Shown: positions 7,697-14,110 of the stretch, piece by piece
How positions within the stretch are numbered: the first letter of the stretch is position 1
Layout of the letters: every line of letters starts with the position of its first letter
Virus record (IMG/VR): IMGVR_UViG_3300021420_000036
Span: 1-58,700 of that record
Direction: 5' to 3' (one strand)
Length of the DNA stretch: 58,700 nt
Source: a virus
Translations under genes and position numbers: made by a program
The notes under the pieces: generated by a model
The model's input: only the letters and a program-made list of their open reading frames with translations
Told to the model about the DNA's origin: nothing
Databases searched by the model: none

Positions 7697-7758
7697 TGGT
7701 AAAAATACCTAGGGGGCGGTCGGGAATTGGCGGCTGAAATGTTTTATTGTCGTTTGAC

Positions 7759-7787
7759 TTGACAATGCGCAAGCGCTTGCGTATGGT
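7759..7787 (+). promoter_or_regulatory. Rightward promoter with palindromic operator in the spacer
   Basis: TTGACA (7759-7764), a 17-bp spacer and TATGGT (7782-7787). The spacer contains the perfect 14-bp palindrome CGCAAGCGCTTGCG (7768-7781), so a dimeric repressor bound there would block RNA polymerase. It drives the gene at 7821. Confidence 0.7.
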
Positions 7788-7807
7788 GGGGGTGACGGTC
7801 AACCAAT

Positions 7808-7820
7808 AATAAAAAAATGT
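7808..7820 (+). promoter_or_regulatory. A-rich translation leader
   Basis: AATAAAAAAATGT lies directly before the ATG at 7821. It has the same form as the leaders before 759 and 9422 and, on the minus strand, 13887. Confidence 0.45.
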
Positions 7821-7997
7821 ATGAAATGTAAAATCACAATCAGCATGGACAACGCCGCGTTTGAGGATGGGGAGGGGAAACCCGAACTGGCCCGTATTCT
7901 GCGCCGTTTGGCGGACAAAGTAGAGGCGGGCGACGAACCGCCTTTTCTCTATGATGTGAACGGTAACAAGGTTGGCAAGTGCGAGGTAACGAAATGA
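7821..7997 (+). CDS. Small conserved phage protein
   Basis: 58 aa: begins MKCKITISMDNAAFED, continues PELARILRRLADKVEAG and ends in FLYDVNGNKVGKCEV. The pattern (I-x-x-D-N-A-A-F ... A-R-I-L-R-x-L-A-D ... D-x-N-G-N-K-V-G) is one I associate with a family of small phage and plasmid proteins of unknown function. It is too short for a default ORF cut-off. The ATG follows a strong promoter and an A-rich leader. The next gene overlaps it by 4 nt (ATGA). Confidence 0.8.
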   Translation: MKCKITISMDNAAFEDGEGKPELARILRRLADKVEAGDEPPFLYDVNGNKVGKCEVTK

Positions 7998-8452
7998 GCG
8001 CAACCACTGATTATCAAAAACAGGCGGCGGATTTTCTCGAAAAGTTCGGGATTAAATTCGTGGCGAAGTTGAGCGACACTAAAACACCACCTTGGCCCGT
8101 CACGAACCGCGAGGTTCACAAGAAAAACCATGGGCATCACTTCCGGGTGATGATCAGCAAGGGAAAGCGTGGGCAAGGTGTGAAGTTTGGGCAGCGTGTG
8201 GCGTTTGATTTTTGGGCTTCGCTGGCTGACATGGACAAAGGCATTAAGACGGTGACGCCTTATGATGTGCTGGCCTGCATTTCCGGCGATGTGAATTGCC
8301 CGGAAACATTCGCGGACTTCTGCGCGGAATACGGCTATGACGAGGACAGCCGGAGCGCGGAAAAGATATTCAAGAATGCTGCCACCTTCGGCAGGCGGTT
8401 GCGGGCCTTTTTCACGCCGGAAGAAATCGAGGCATTGCAGAAAATCCAATAA
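7994..8452 (+). CDS. Conserved phage hypothetical protein
   Basis: 152 aa from MSATTDYQKQA. The tail VTPYDVLACISG ... FADFCAEYGYDEDSRSAEKIF ... FTPEEIEALQKI is typical of a phage protein family of unknown function. It follows the 58-aa gene by a 4-nt overlap. Confidence 0.75.
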   Translation: MSATTDYQKQAADFLEKFGIKFVAKLSDTKTPPWPVTNREVHKKNHGHHFRVMISKGKRGQGVKFGQRVAFDFWASLADMDKGIKTVTPYDVLACISGDVNCPETFADFCAEYGYDEDSRSAEKIFKNAATFGRRLRAFFTPEEIEALQKIQ

Positions 8453-8453
8453 C

Positions 8454-8609
8454 ATGAAAAAAACGAACACGAAAAACGCGGCGGCGGCGGCTTTGGGCAG
8501 CAAGGGCGGCAAGGCGGGCCGGGGCAAAGCCAAGGCCCGCACGAGCGCCCAGGCGCGGCGGGCGGCAAAGGCACGGTGGGCGCGGTCTAACCACATGGCC
8601 CCGACGTGA
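8454..8609 (+). CDS. Small basic Ala/Gly/Lys-rich protein
   Basis: 51 aa. AALGSKGGKAGRGKAKAR and AQARRAAKARW resemble small basic phage proteins with a GGKARAAKLS-like motif. It starts two bases after the upstream stop. It is probably nucleic-acid binding; the function is not established. Confidence 0.6.
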   Translation: MKKTNTKNAAAAALGSKGGKAGRGKAKARTSAQARRAAKARWARSNHMAPT

Positions 8610-8731
8610 AGATTAAATTTTTCAAAGCGTTGCCGATGTCAAAAAAGGCGCTGGCGCGGTGGCGGGCGGAATGGGTTCGGCGCGGCTGGCGCTTGCGTCC
8701 ATCCCGCCGGCGGGAAAGGCGGGACAAGTGA
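8606..8731 (+). CDS. Arg-rich micro-ORF
   Basis: 41 aa with GTG start at 8606 overlapping the previous stop by 4 nt (GTGA). It begins MKIKFFKALPMSKKALARW and becomes very Arg-rich. The overlap pattern is the main support. Confidence 0.4.
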   Translation: MKIKFFKALPMSKKALARWRAEWVRRGWRLRPSRRRERRDK

Positions 8732-8952
8732 AACTTGGCTTTGGGGGTGCGTTGTTCGCGGCGTGTGTCATCGTGGTTTTCGGCACGGCGATATTTTCGG
8801 CGGCCTTTGTCGTGCTTGGGGACTTTCTGCGCGGGGAGTGCCAGCCAGGGAGCGCGGCGGAAGACCACGCGGACTCTCAGGCGATGCGGCTTGGGTTCGG
8901 GTTGGCGTCGCTGTTCGCGCTGCTGTTTGTGTTGCGGTGGTGGCTTGGGTGA
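8728..8952 (+). CDS. Small two-helix membrane protein
   Basis: 74 aa from GTG 8728 (GTGA overlap with the upstream micro-ORF). Two hydrophobic segments are clear: GALFAACVIVVFGTAIF and LGFGLASLFALLFVLRW, separated by an acidic loop. The topology would suit a holin or a small envelope protein, but it lies with early genes, so no specific role is assigned. Confidence 0.55.
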   Translation: MKLGFGGALFAACVIVVFGTAIFSAAFVVLGDFLRGECQPGSAAEDHADSQAMRLGFGLASLFALLFVLRWWLG

Positions 8953-9209
8953 CGAAAACGCCAAAAACGCGAAAATGCCGTTTTCGGGTAAAACCGGAGC
9001 GGCATTTGTCGTTTAAACGGTTTGAGACGGGCGATCAGGAGGCGCGGGCTGTCTTGACATGGGGGGGAAACGAATCATGGCTGGACAGCCCAGGGACGGC
9101 GCAAGGCCAGGGGATGCCGCAACGGGGGCAATGGTTAAAACCGATTTGCCAAAGATTTGCCAGAAATGTGTCTTTTTGTGTCTTTTGGAGTGTTTTGGTG
9201 TCGGAATGA
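8949..9209 (+). CDS. Hypothetical protein (tentative)
   Basis: 86 aa from GTG 8949, again with a GTGA overlap. The N-terminus is basic (KTPKTRKCRFRVKPERH) and no domain was recognised. It extends towards the attP and its C-terminal half overlaps repeated TTTGCCA sequence, so the true end may differ. Confidence 0.3.
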   Translation: MTKTPKTRKCRFRVKPERHLSFKRFETGDQEARAVLTWGGNESWLDSPGTAQGQGMPQRGQWLKPICQRFARNVSFCVFWSVLVSE

Positions 9210-9265
9210 ATGGGAGTTGACAAGTCGGCAAATTGGCTGCAAACATTGATTAAAGCCGTTGTTTG

Positions 9266-9305
9266 GCCAGTTTAGCTCAGTGGTAGAGCGCCGGTTTTGT
9301 AAACC
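9266..9305 (+). other. attP core: 5' half of tRNA-Thr(UGU)
   Basis: This 40-base stretch reads as acceptor GCCAGTT, D-arm with GCTC/GAGC stem, anticodon stem CCGGT, loop TTTGTAA with anticodon TGT (9298-9300), then ACC. The identity to a tRNA-Thr stops at 9305, where GG is expected but CC follows. The integrase gene starts 490 bases downstream. This marks the attachment site in the anticodon region of host tRNA-Thr(UGU). No 3' half is present, so it is not a functional tRNA. Confidence 0.8.
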
Positions 9306-9355
9306 CCAAAGCCAATCAATTCTACCCAATAGAATCAATGGTTTTAAAATATCGT

Positions 9356-9384
9356 TTGACATTTGCGAAATTATTTGCGATTGT
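9356..9384 (+). promoter_or_regulatory. Promoter for the gene at 9422 and integrase
   Basis: TTGACA (9356-9361), a 17-bp spacer and GATTGT (9379-9384). The spacer holds a direct repeat ATTTGCGA at 9361 and 9373. The -10 is poor, so strength may depend on a phage factor. Confidence 0.45.
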
Positions 9385-9407
9385 GACACCGTCCGCCAGT
9401 AACGGAC

Positions 9408-9421
9408 ACAAATAAAAAAGT
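9408..9421 (+). promoter_or_regulatory. A-rich translation leader
   Basis: ACAAATAAAAAAGT directly before the ATG at 9422. The same AAATAAAAAAGT-ATG string occurs on the minus strand before 13887. Confidence 0.45.
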
Positions 9422-9796
9422 ATGATAACCAACGATAACGGATTATTGATAGAGGACGGGCGGTGTGTCGGCTACTTGATGCACTTCGAGGGTAAGGGAG
9501 TTTACGACCCCAACAAAGGCAAGCGGGACATCACGCCAGAGGATGCCAAAAAACACAATGAGCTTTTGGCGCAAGGCGAAATACTTGGGCTGGACAAGTG
9601 CGAAATCGGCCAATGGGGGACGTTTTACCTAAAGGCTTTGACGGGCATTTGGCAGGTTCAAACCTGGACTGGTGCCCTCGTGTCGGCTGACGTGGTGAAA
9701 AATGGCCGCGTGATAATCTTCCGGCGCAACGGGCGGGTATATCGCGGCATTGAGCAAAAGGAGGCGGATTGTTTCAACTTTAAACGGGTGAAATAA
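9422..9796 (+). CDS. Hypothetical protein upstream of integrase
   Basis: 124 aa, soluble, no recognised domain. WQVQTWTGALVSADVV and RNGRVYRGIEQKEAD suggest a beta-rich fold. It is preceded by a promoter and an A-rich leader and ends one base before the integrase ATG, so the two are probably cotranscribed. A role in integration control is possible from position only. Confidence 0.6.
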   Translation: MITNDNGLLIEDGRCVGYLMHFEGKGVYDPNKGKRDITPEDAKKHNELLAQGEILGLDKCEIGQWGTFYLKALTGIWQVQTWTGALVSADVVKNGRVIIFRRNGRVYRGIEQKEADCFNFKRVK

Positions 9797-9797
9797 C

Positions 9798-10946
9798 ATG
9801 AACACCTTCAAAATTAAACCGTTTCAAAACCCCTCCGGCACGACGGTGTTCCGCGTCGTGGGGACACTCAACGGGAAGCATATCCGCGAAAACCATAAAA
9901 CCCAGGTGGAAGCAATCACGGCCAAGCAGGGTTATGAGCGGGAAGCAAACAACCTAACTCCCCTGCCCGCTGTCACAACCCGCCTCACCGCCGATCAAGC
10001 GGCAGAGGCGGAGGCGGCATTTCACCGGCTCAATGGCGGGCCACTCACCATGACAAAGGCAATAGACTTTGCCCTGAAAAATTATGCTCCATCGGCAAAG
10101 CCAGTCACGGTGACTTTTGCCGTGCAAGCGTTCCTGCAAGCGAAGCGGCGGGAAAATGTCCGGCCTGATACGTTGCGCAACTTGGACGGGCGCTTACAAT
10201 CGCTCATGAAAACTCACGGCGGGGACATCGTCGGCGAGTTGCAACCGGACACGCTCAAGCCGTTTATTTTCGGCAAGGGCTCAATGCTGAATCAACGGAA
10301 TAATCACTTGGTTTTCACCAATTTTTTCAACTGGTGCCAGCGCAATAAATACGTTGCCGTGTCACCGTTGGAAAACATCGGCTCTATCACAATCGACCGC
10401 GAACAGCCGGAGATTCTCACACTCCCCCAGGTGCGAGCATTGGTTCACGCGGCCAGCGCTTACAAGGGCGGCGTCTGTCTCCCCTACGTTGTCGCGGGTC
10501 TGTTTTGCGGTATCAGGCCCAAAGAGATCAGCCGCATCAAGTGGGATGACGTGAATCTCAAAACCAATACGGTCAGCGTATCGGGCAAGTTGCGCGGGCG
10601 GCGAATGGTTGACATCCCGCAAAATGCAAGCGCCTTCCTGCTCACTCATGCAATCCGCAAAACCCCTTTCGTCGGCTCTAACTGGCGCAAGGATTTTGAC
10701 AAGGTCAAGACGCTGGCGGGACTCACCTCGTGGCCGCAAGACGTGATGAGGCACACGGCCATTACTCACCACTTCGCCCAACATCACCACGAGGGCAAGA
10801 CAGCATCATGGGCGGGCAACTCTCCCGATGTCATCCATCGTTATTACAAGGGGCTGATTAACGACCCCCAAGACACGGTGGACTTTTGGGCGATCACGCC
10901 GGAAAGCCTGGACAACATCACCACCCTCAACACCAAGGCGGCATGA
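9798..10946 (+). CDS. int: Tyrosine recombinase (phage integrase)
   Basis: 382 aa. The N-terminal arm-binding region and a SAM-like core-binding domain (about 105-185) precede the catalytic domain (about 205-365). Catalytic residues visible are R240 in FCGIRPKEIS, R318 in VMRHT and tyrosine 349 or 350 in HRYYKGL. The usual box II histidines are replaced: D315 sits where H of HxxR is expected, and N341 where the GH histidine is expected. Such changes occur in divergent integrases. The adjacent tRNA-Thr half at 9266 is the probable attP. The next gene overlaps by 4 nt. Confidence 0.9.
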   Translation: MNTFKIKPFQNPSGTTVFRVVGTLNGKHIRENHKTQVEAITAKQGYEREANNLTPLPAVTTRLTADQAAEAEAAFHRLNGGPLTMTKAIDFALKNYAPSAKPVTVTFAVQAFLQAKRRENVRPDTLRNLDGRLQSLMKTHGGDIVGELQPDTLKPFIFGKGSMLNQRNNHLVFTNFFNWCQRNKYVAVSPLENIGSITIDREQPEILTLPQVRALVHAASAYKGGVCLPYVVAGLFCGIRPKEISRIKWDDVNLKTNTVSVSGKLRGRRMVDIPQNASAFLLTHAIRKTPFVGSNWRKDFDKVKTLAGLTSWPQDVMRHTAITHHFAQHHHEGKTASWAGNSPDVIHRYYKGLINDPQDTVDFWAITPESLDNITTLNTKAA

Positions 10947-11218
10947 AAAAAATATTCAAATATTCGTTCGGCACGTCTTCTAATCTTCAAACCATCACCA
11001 TGCCAGAAGGCGCGGAGATTTTGAGCGTGCAAATACAGCGAGGAGCGGTGTGCGTGTGGGTCGTTGTTCCCAACGTTGAAAAGGCCTTGGTTGAACGTCA
11101 TTTTGCAATCTTCGGCACCGGACAACCCATCAACCCTGATCTGAAATTGTGCTACGTCGGCACCTTCCAAGAAGGGGACTTCGTGTGGCATGTGTTTGAA
11201 ATCAGCGCAACGCAATAA
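10943..11218 (+). CDS. DUF7352-like protein
   Basis: 91 aa. ITMPEGAEILSVQIQRG, AVCVWVVV, FAIFGTGQPI and YVGTFQEGDFVWHVFE fit a small phage family of unknown function (DUF7352 type). It is joined to int by a 4-nt overlap. Confidence 0.7.
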   Translation: MKKIFKYSFGTSSNLQTITMPEGAEILSVQIQRGAVCVWVVVPNVEKALVERHFAIFGTGQPINPDLKLCYVGTFQEGDFVWHVFEISATQ

Positions 11219-11292
11219 CTCCCGGCGGACTTTGTTCCGCGTGGAACATTCAGCCCCTTGCGTTTTACCGCGCATGGGGCGACTTGTTTTCC

Positions 11293-11679
11293 ATGCCGCA
11301 AGTGCTTTTCACAACCGCTAATGCAAAGGAAATGGCGCTCCGTGGTGCCATAGTCCGCAAGGAACGATACGCACAACGGAAAGCAGCCGCGAAAGAAGCG
11401 AAACAACGCGCCAGATTCGGCGCTACCGTTGTCACCGAATCTTCGCCAGCGTATCAAACCGGCTATGTTGCCGGGAGACTCACCCGCATACGCGCACATA
11501 TTGCCAGGCTTGATGAGAGGTTGGCGGCGGCAACCGAACCGCTGGACTGCGAGCGTCTGATGCGGGCCTTGAGCTTGGCGAGCGAGCTTGAGCGCGTGCT
11601 TGATGGCCGACCGCTGCCGGGCTCGCGCAGGCCGGGCAAGGAGCGAAGCACCCAGGACCAGGACGTGAACCCGGTGTAA
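11293..11679 (+). CDS. Hypothetical helical protein
   Basis: 128 aa from MPQVLFTTANAKEMALRG. It has a basic helical N-terminus, then RIRAHIARLDERLAA and LSLASELERVLDGRPLPGSRRPGKE. The RPLPGSRRP ending is typical of phage proteins with a small-terminase-like or HTH layout, but no clear HTH is seen. It is the last rightward gene before a convergent junction. Confidence 0.55.
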   Translation: MPQVLFTTANAKEMALRGAIVRKERYAQRKAAAKEAKQRARFGATVVTESSPAYQTGYVAGRLTRIRAHIARLDERLAAATEPLDCERLMRALSLASELERVLDGRPLPGSRRPGKERSTQDQDVNPV

Positions 11680-11848
11680 CGGTTCACGCAACCGGTGCAA
11701 ACGCTTGCAAATATTGGGGCTTTTGAATTTGGCTCATGGATTTGCCAGCCGATTTGACAAAGGAATCTCTTTTTTGCCGGGCCGTCCCCACACCCCCCAC
11801 CCCCACCCCCGCGCCCCGGCCCGACCCACACGCGCATACCCTCGTGTG

Positions 11849-12037
11849 TTAAACCTGGTTTTTGGAATTAACCGTGTTGCAGCAACACGACTGCATCTCG
11901 CCCATACCGGGGCCGATGAGCAGGCCATCCCAGTCCCAGCAGAAATGCCAGCCTTCAGCGATTTCGTCGGGAGTAAGCGGTTCGACACGTTCCCAGGCGG
12001 CATCGGACATGAGGAAATGCCAGCGTTCGTCGGTCAT
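11849..12037 (-). CDS. Small conserved phage protein (WHFCWDWDGLLIGPG motif)
   Basis: 62 aa. TPDEIAEGWHFCWDWDGLL, then IGPGMGEMQSCCC, is a pattern I associate with short phage proteins of unknown function. The C-terminal cysteines may bind metal. It overlaps the upstream zinc protein by 4 nt. Confidence 0.7.
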   Translation of the reverse strand: MTDERWHFLMSDAAWERVEPLTPDEIAEGWHFCWDWDGLLIGPGMGEMQSCCCNTVNSKNQV

Positions 12038-12273
12038 TCGTCTTGTTCGCCGGAGAGGTCGGCTTCGGCGAGTTTATGGTTTTGAGCCTGCCATTTCTCG
12101 TATTGATGGTGCCAGAAGTCGAAGCAGGAATAATGGTCACCGCAACGTGGACAGGTGAAATTACAAGAACGGTCCATGCCGGCCTTATCATCGACGTTCA
12201 AACCACAATTCGGGCAGGAAACGCGGCGGCGGATGGGATTGGGCCGGTGCGGTTTTGCGTGTGTGGCTGACAT
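12034..12273 (-). CDS. Zinc-ribbon protein
   Basis: 79 aa with CPNC and CPRC knuckles about 22 residues apart, a zinc ribbon of the kind that binds nucleic acid or protein. The tail is acidic and helical. It starts one base downstream of the previous minus-strand gene end. Confidence 0.7.
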   Translation of the reverse strand: MSATHAKPHRPNPIRRRVSCPNCGLNVDDKAGMDRSCNFTCPRCGDHYSCFDFWHHQYEKWQAQNHKLAEADLSGEQDE

Positions 12274-12274
12274 T

Positions 12275-12520
12275 TTAATCCTTGAACTGCATGATGGGGG
12301 CGTTGGACCTGAGCAGCGGACTGCCGTGTTGTTGTGAGATCACAGGAATTTTGACGCAACCAGCAGCACGCATGGTTTCTTCTTCCTTCTTCTTCCATTC
12401 TTCCTTCTCGGCTTCGGTTGGCGGACGGAACCGGTCCAACGGGTGATAACGGAACACGCGGTTGGAGCCCTGGCCGGAGGGGAGACCGGACGGTTGCGGG
12501 TTATCGTTATTCGTAGGCAT
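12275..12520 (-). CDS. Hypothetical protein
   Basis: 81 aa from MPTNNDNPQPSG. It has a polar disordered start, a Lys/Glu helix (TEAEKEEWKKKEEETMRA), then a short tail. The start at 12520 is chosen over a longer frame with unlikely N-terminal sequence. The function is unknown. Confidence 0.55.
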   Translation of the reverse strand: MPTNNDNPQPSGLPSGQGSNRVFRYHPLDRFRPPTEAEKEEWKKKEEETMRAAGCVKIPVISQQHGSPLLRSNAPIMQFKD

Positions 12521-12616
12521 AATGCTTCCCCTGTCCCCAGGAGACTTTTTTTGAATCGGGTGCTGCTCGGGGGCGCTGATGTGCTTCCGCCCCATGGATT
12601 CAAAGAGTCTGGAGGG

Positions 12617-12805
12617 TTACCCCTCCCACACGGTCGGGCGGTCTATTCTCAACGCCTCGTCAGTTGGTTGTTTTACAGCGATCAATATTAGTTGCCGGTT
12701 GGGCCGGCGGCTCGGTGCCATGCACCGGTAGAGTGAGCCTTGGTCTAAGCTGCCCCGGTGAGACAATCTTACAGCAATCCGGGGATTTATGGGATGGAAA
12801 TTCAT
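12617..12805 (-). CDS. Hypothetical small protein
   Basis: 62 aa from MNFHPINPRIAVRLS. The start codon overlaps the upstream 48-aa gene stop by one base (TAATG), which supports the start. Its end lies in a 6-bp hairpin (12611-12626). No domain is recognised. Confidence 0.4.
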   Translation of the reverse strand: MNFHPINPRIAVRLSHRGSLDQGSLYRCMAPSRRPNRQLILIAVKQPTDEALRIDRPTVWEG

Positions 12806-12951
12806 TAGTAACGGGCAACGATGTTGCTGGTTTTGGACCGGGAGCAATAAGCGGCGTGGGAGCGGAGGTACGCCCGGGTTTGTTTACGGGACAACGGTTT
12901 TTTCCATCCGCGTTGTTTGCGCTTAAAGGTGATGGGGATGAAGGTCCTCAT
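12805..12951 (-). CDS. Very basic small protein
   Basis: 48 aa: MRTFIPITFKRKQRG followed by KKPLSRKQTRAYLRSHAA and a Tyr end. Strongly basic, so possibly nucleic-acid binding. It starts right after a terminator hairpin and T-run on the same strand, so it needs its own promoter or readthrough. Confidence 0.5.
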   Translation of the reverse strand: MRTFIPITFKRKQRGWKKPLSRKQTRAYLRSHAAYCSRSKTSNIVARY

Positions 12952-12953
12952 TC

Positions 12954-12985
12954 AAAAAAGTTGCCGGCCTTGTTCAGGGGCCGGC
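12954..12985 (-). terminator. Rho-independent terminator (minus strand)
   Basis: On the minus strand GCCGGCC, a 9-base loop, GGCCGGC, then AACTTTTTT. The 7-bp perfect stem plus T-run ends the transcript of the 14766-13068 operon. Confidence 0.8.
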
Positions 12986-12989
12986 GGGG

Positions 12990-13057
12990 ATGACTGCTTC
13001 CGTTCTGGCGTTCCCTTGCGGGAACCAGATTTGTTGGGCCGTGAACGTCGGCAGTCA
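12990..13057 (-). ncRNA. Structured element between zinc gene and terminator
   Basis: The outer stem TGACTGC/GCAGTCA (12990-12996 with 13051-13057) encloses a long hairpin TCTGG-GTTCCC-ttgc-GGGAAC-CAGA (13004-13029). It is followed on the minus strand by the terminator at 12985. It could be a 3' UTR element or a small RNA. This is a folding prediction made by eye. Confidence 0.4.
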
Positions 13058-13067
13058 TATTGAACGG

Positions 13068-13274
13068 TTACGACGGCGGGACGGATTTGTCAACGGGTTT
13101 TTTTGCGGTGGGCGGACCTGGCTGGTATTCACCGCACCAGGTGTCGGCACCGGAGGTGGGGAAACTGGAGAGGCCGGCATCCACGCGGACGGGCGGGTGA
13201 GCGCAGCAGAAGCCGGTGAGGGAGGTTTTTTTCTTCCACAACCGGCAGTTGGAACAGGATTCGATCATAGGCAT
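13068..13274 (-). CDS. Zinc-binding conserved phage protein
   Basis: 68 aa. CSNCRLWKKK, GFCCAHPP and WCGEYQPG give the C-x2-C ... C-x-H-P-P ... W-C-G-E pattern of small phage zinc proteins of unknown role. It overlaps the upstream paralogue gene end by about 10 nt. Confidence 0.75.
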   Translation of the reverse strand: MPMIESCSNCRLWKKKTSLTGFCCAHPPVRVDAGLSSFPTSGADTWCGEYQPGPPTAKKPVDKSVPPS

Positions 13275-13567
13275 TCTTTGAGTTTATCATGGAGCGCGGC
13301 CAAGATTCGCGCTTTTTCGGTTGGCTGACGGTATGATGAATCCCCGTTATTGATCATCGCCACGGTGTGCCAGCCACTGTATTCGCCAGCGAATAATTCA
13401 CACAACTTTTCGGTTTCATTGTTTGGAACTAGGGAAAAGGTGTGGCCTAGTGCGCATTTGCGCCCATGATGGTCCTGCAATACACCGCTGCACCAGCGGT
13501 CCTCGGGGATGGCCTCGAATTTGTTGATGAAGAATTTAACCAGATGGCGCTTCTCTTCGGCGTTCAT
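13265..13567 (-). CDS. DUF6197-like protein, paralogue 2
   Basis: 100 aa. It shares with the next upstream gene the blocks KRHLVKFFINKFEAIP, HGRKCALGH, a central Asn-Asp segment and an RILAALHDKLKE ending. The C-x-L-G and the I-N-N/D tail resemble DUF6197 proteins of actinophages, so the family link is tentative. It overlaps the upstream copy by 4 nt (ATGA). Confidence 0.7.
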   Translation of the reverse strand: MNAEEKRHLVKFFINKFEAIPEDRWCSGVLQDHHGRKCALGHTFSLVPNNETEKLCELFAGEYSGWHTVAMINNGDSSYRQPTEKARILAALHDKLKECL

Positions 13568-13887
13568 AGAACCTCCTTTAATTTGTCGTGGAGGGCGGCG
13601 AGGATGCGGGAGCGGGGTCCGCGCTGTCCATAGACAGGGTGGTCGTTGTCGTTGATCTGTATGATGGTGGGCGCATCACCGAATAGTTCGACCGTTTGTT
13701 GGGCGAGTGGAGGGAACGAGTGATCGTAAGGATGTTCAAACATTTGTTTGGTGACGCCGAGGTGACCGAGAAAGCAATGGGCTCCATGTCCATCGTCGAA
13801 GTGGCACGAAATCCACCGTTTCGTCGGTATGCTTAGGCATTTATTGATGAGGGCTTTGATGAGGTGGCGTTTGGATTCGGTTTTCAT
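13564..13887 (-). CDS. DUF6197-like protein, paralogue 1
   Basis: 107 aa. KRHLIKALINKCLSIPTKRW, HGAHCFLGHLGV, IIQINDNDHPVY and SRILAALHDKLKE align with the downstream gene, so the pair is a tandem duplication. The ATG is preceded on this strand by AAATAAAAAAGT, the same leader as the gene at 9422. Confidence 0.75.
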   Translation of the reverse strand: MKTESKRHLIKALINKCLSIPTKRWISCHFDDGHGAHCFLGHLGVTKQMFEHPYDHSFPPLAQQTVELFGDAPTIIQINDNDHPVYGQRGPRSRILAALHDKLKEVL

Positions 13888-13918
13888 ACTTTTTTATTTG
13901 GTTGGGTGTTGTGGTTGG

Positions 13919-14110
13919 TTAATCGGTGTTGGGTTTGCCGGCTTTCCAGGAGTCGTAATCCCACGGGTAGAAAAAATCCTGCTCTTCAAAGGGCAGACCC
14001 TCGACGAGCGGGCGGGTCTGGCCGTGGAGCAAGGTCCAGAAGGGCACCTGCTCATGCACGGGCAGTTCGCGGATGCGGGGCCAGTCGTATTCGGTAGCCA
14101 TGGTTTTCAT
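13919..14110 (-). CDS. Small conserved phage protein
   Basis: 63 aa. YDWPRIRELPVHEQVPFW, then GQTRPLVEGLP, then QDFFYPWDYDSW. The GQTRPxxEGLPxxEQDxxYPWDY pattern is one I associate with short phage proteins of unknown function. The start at 14110 overlaps the VWA gene by 4 nt; MATEYDW at 14101 is an alternative. Confidence 0.75.
   Translation of the reverse strand: MKTMATEYDWPRIRELPVHEQVPFWTLLHGQTRPLVEGLPFEEQDFFYPWDYDSWKAGKPNTD

Noticed and set aside
9230-9265. A 3' half of tRNA-Thr upstream of the attP half (AATTGGC acceptor-like)
   Set aside because: No T-arm or TTCAA/TTCGA loop is present; the acceptor-like match is short and likely chance.
12617-12847. Longer start for the 62-aa frame at 12847
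   Set aside because: The TAATG junction at 12805 with the 48-aa gene gives a better start.
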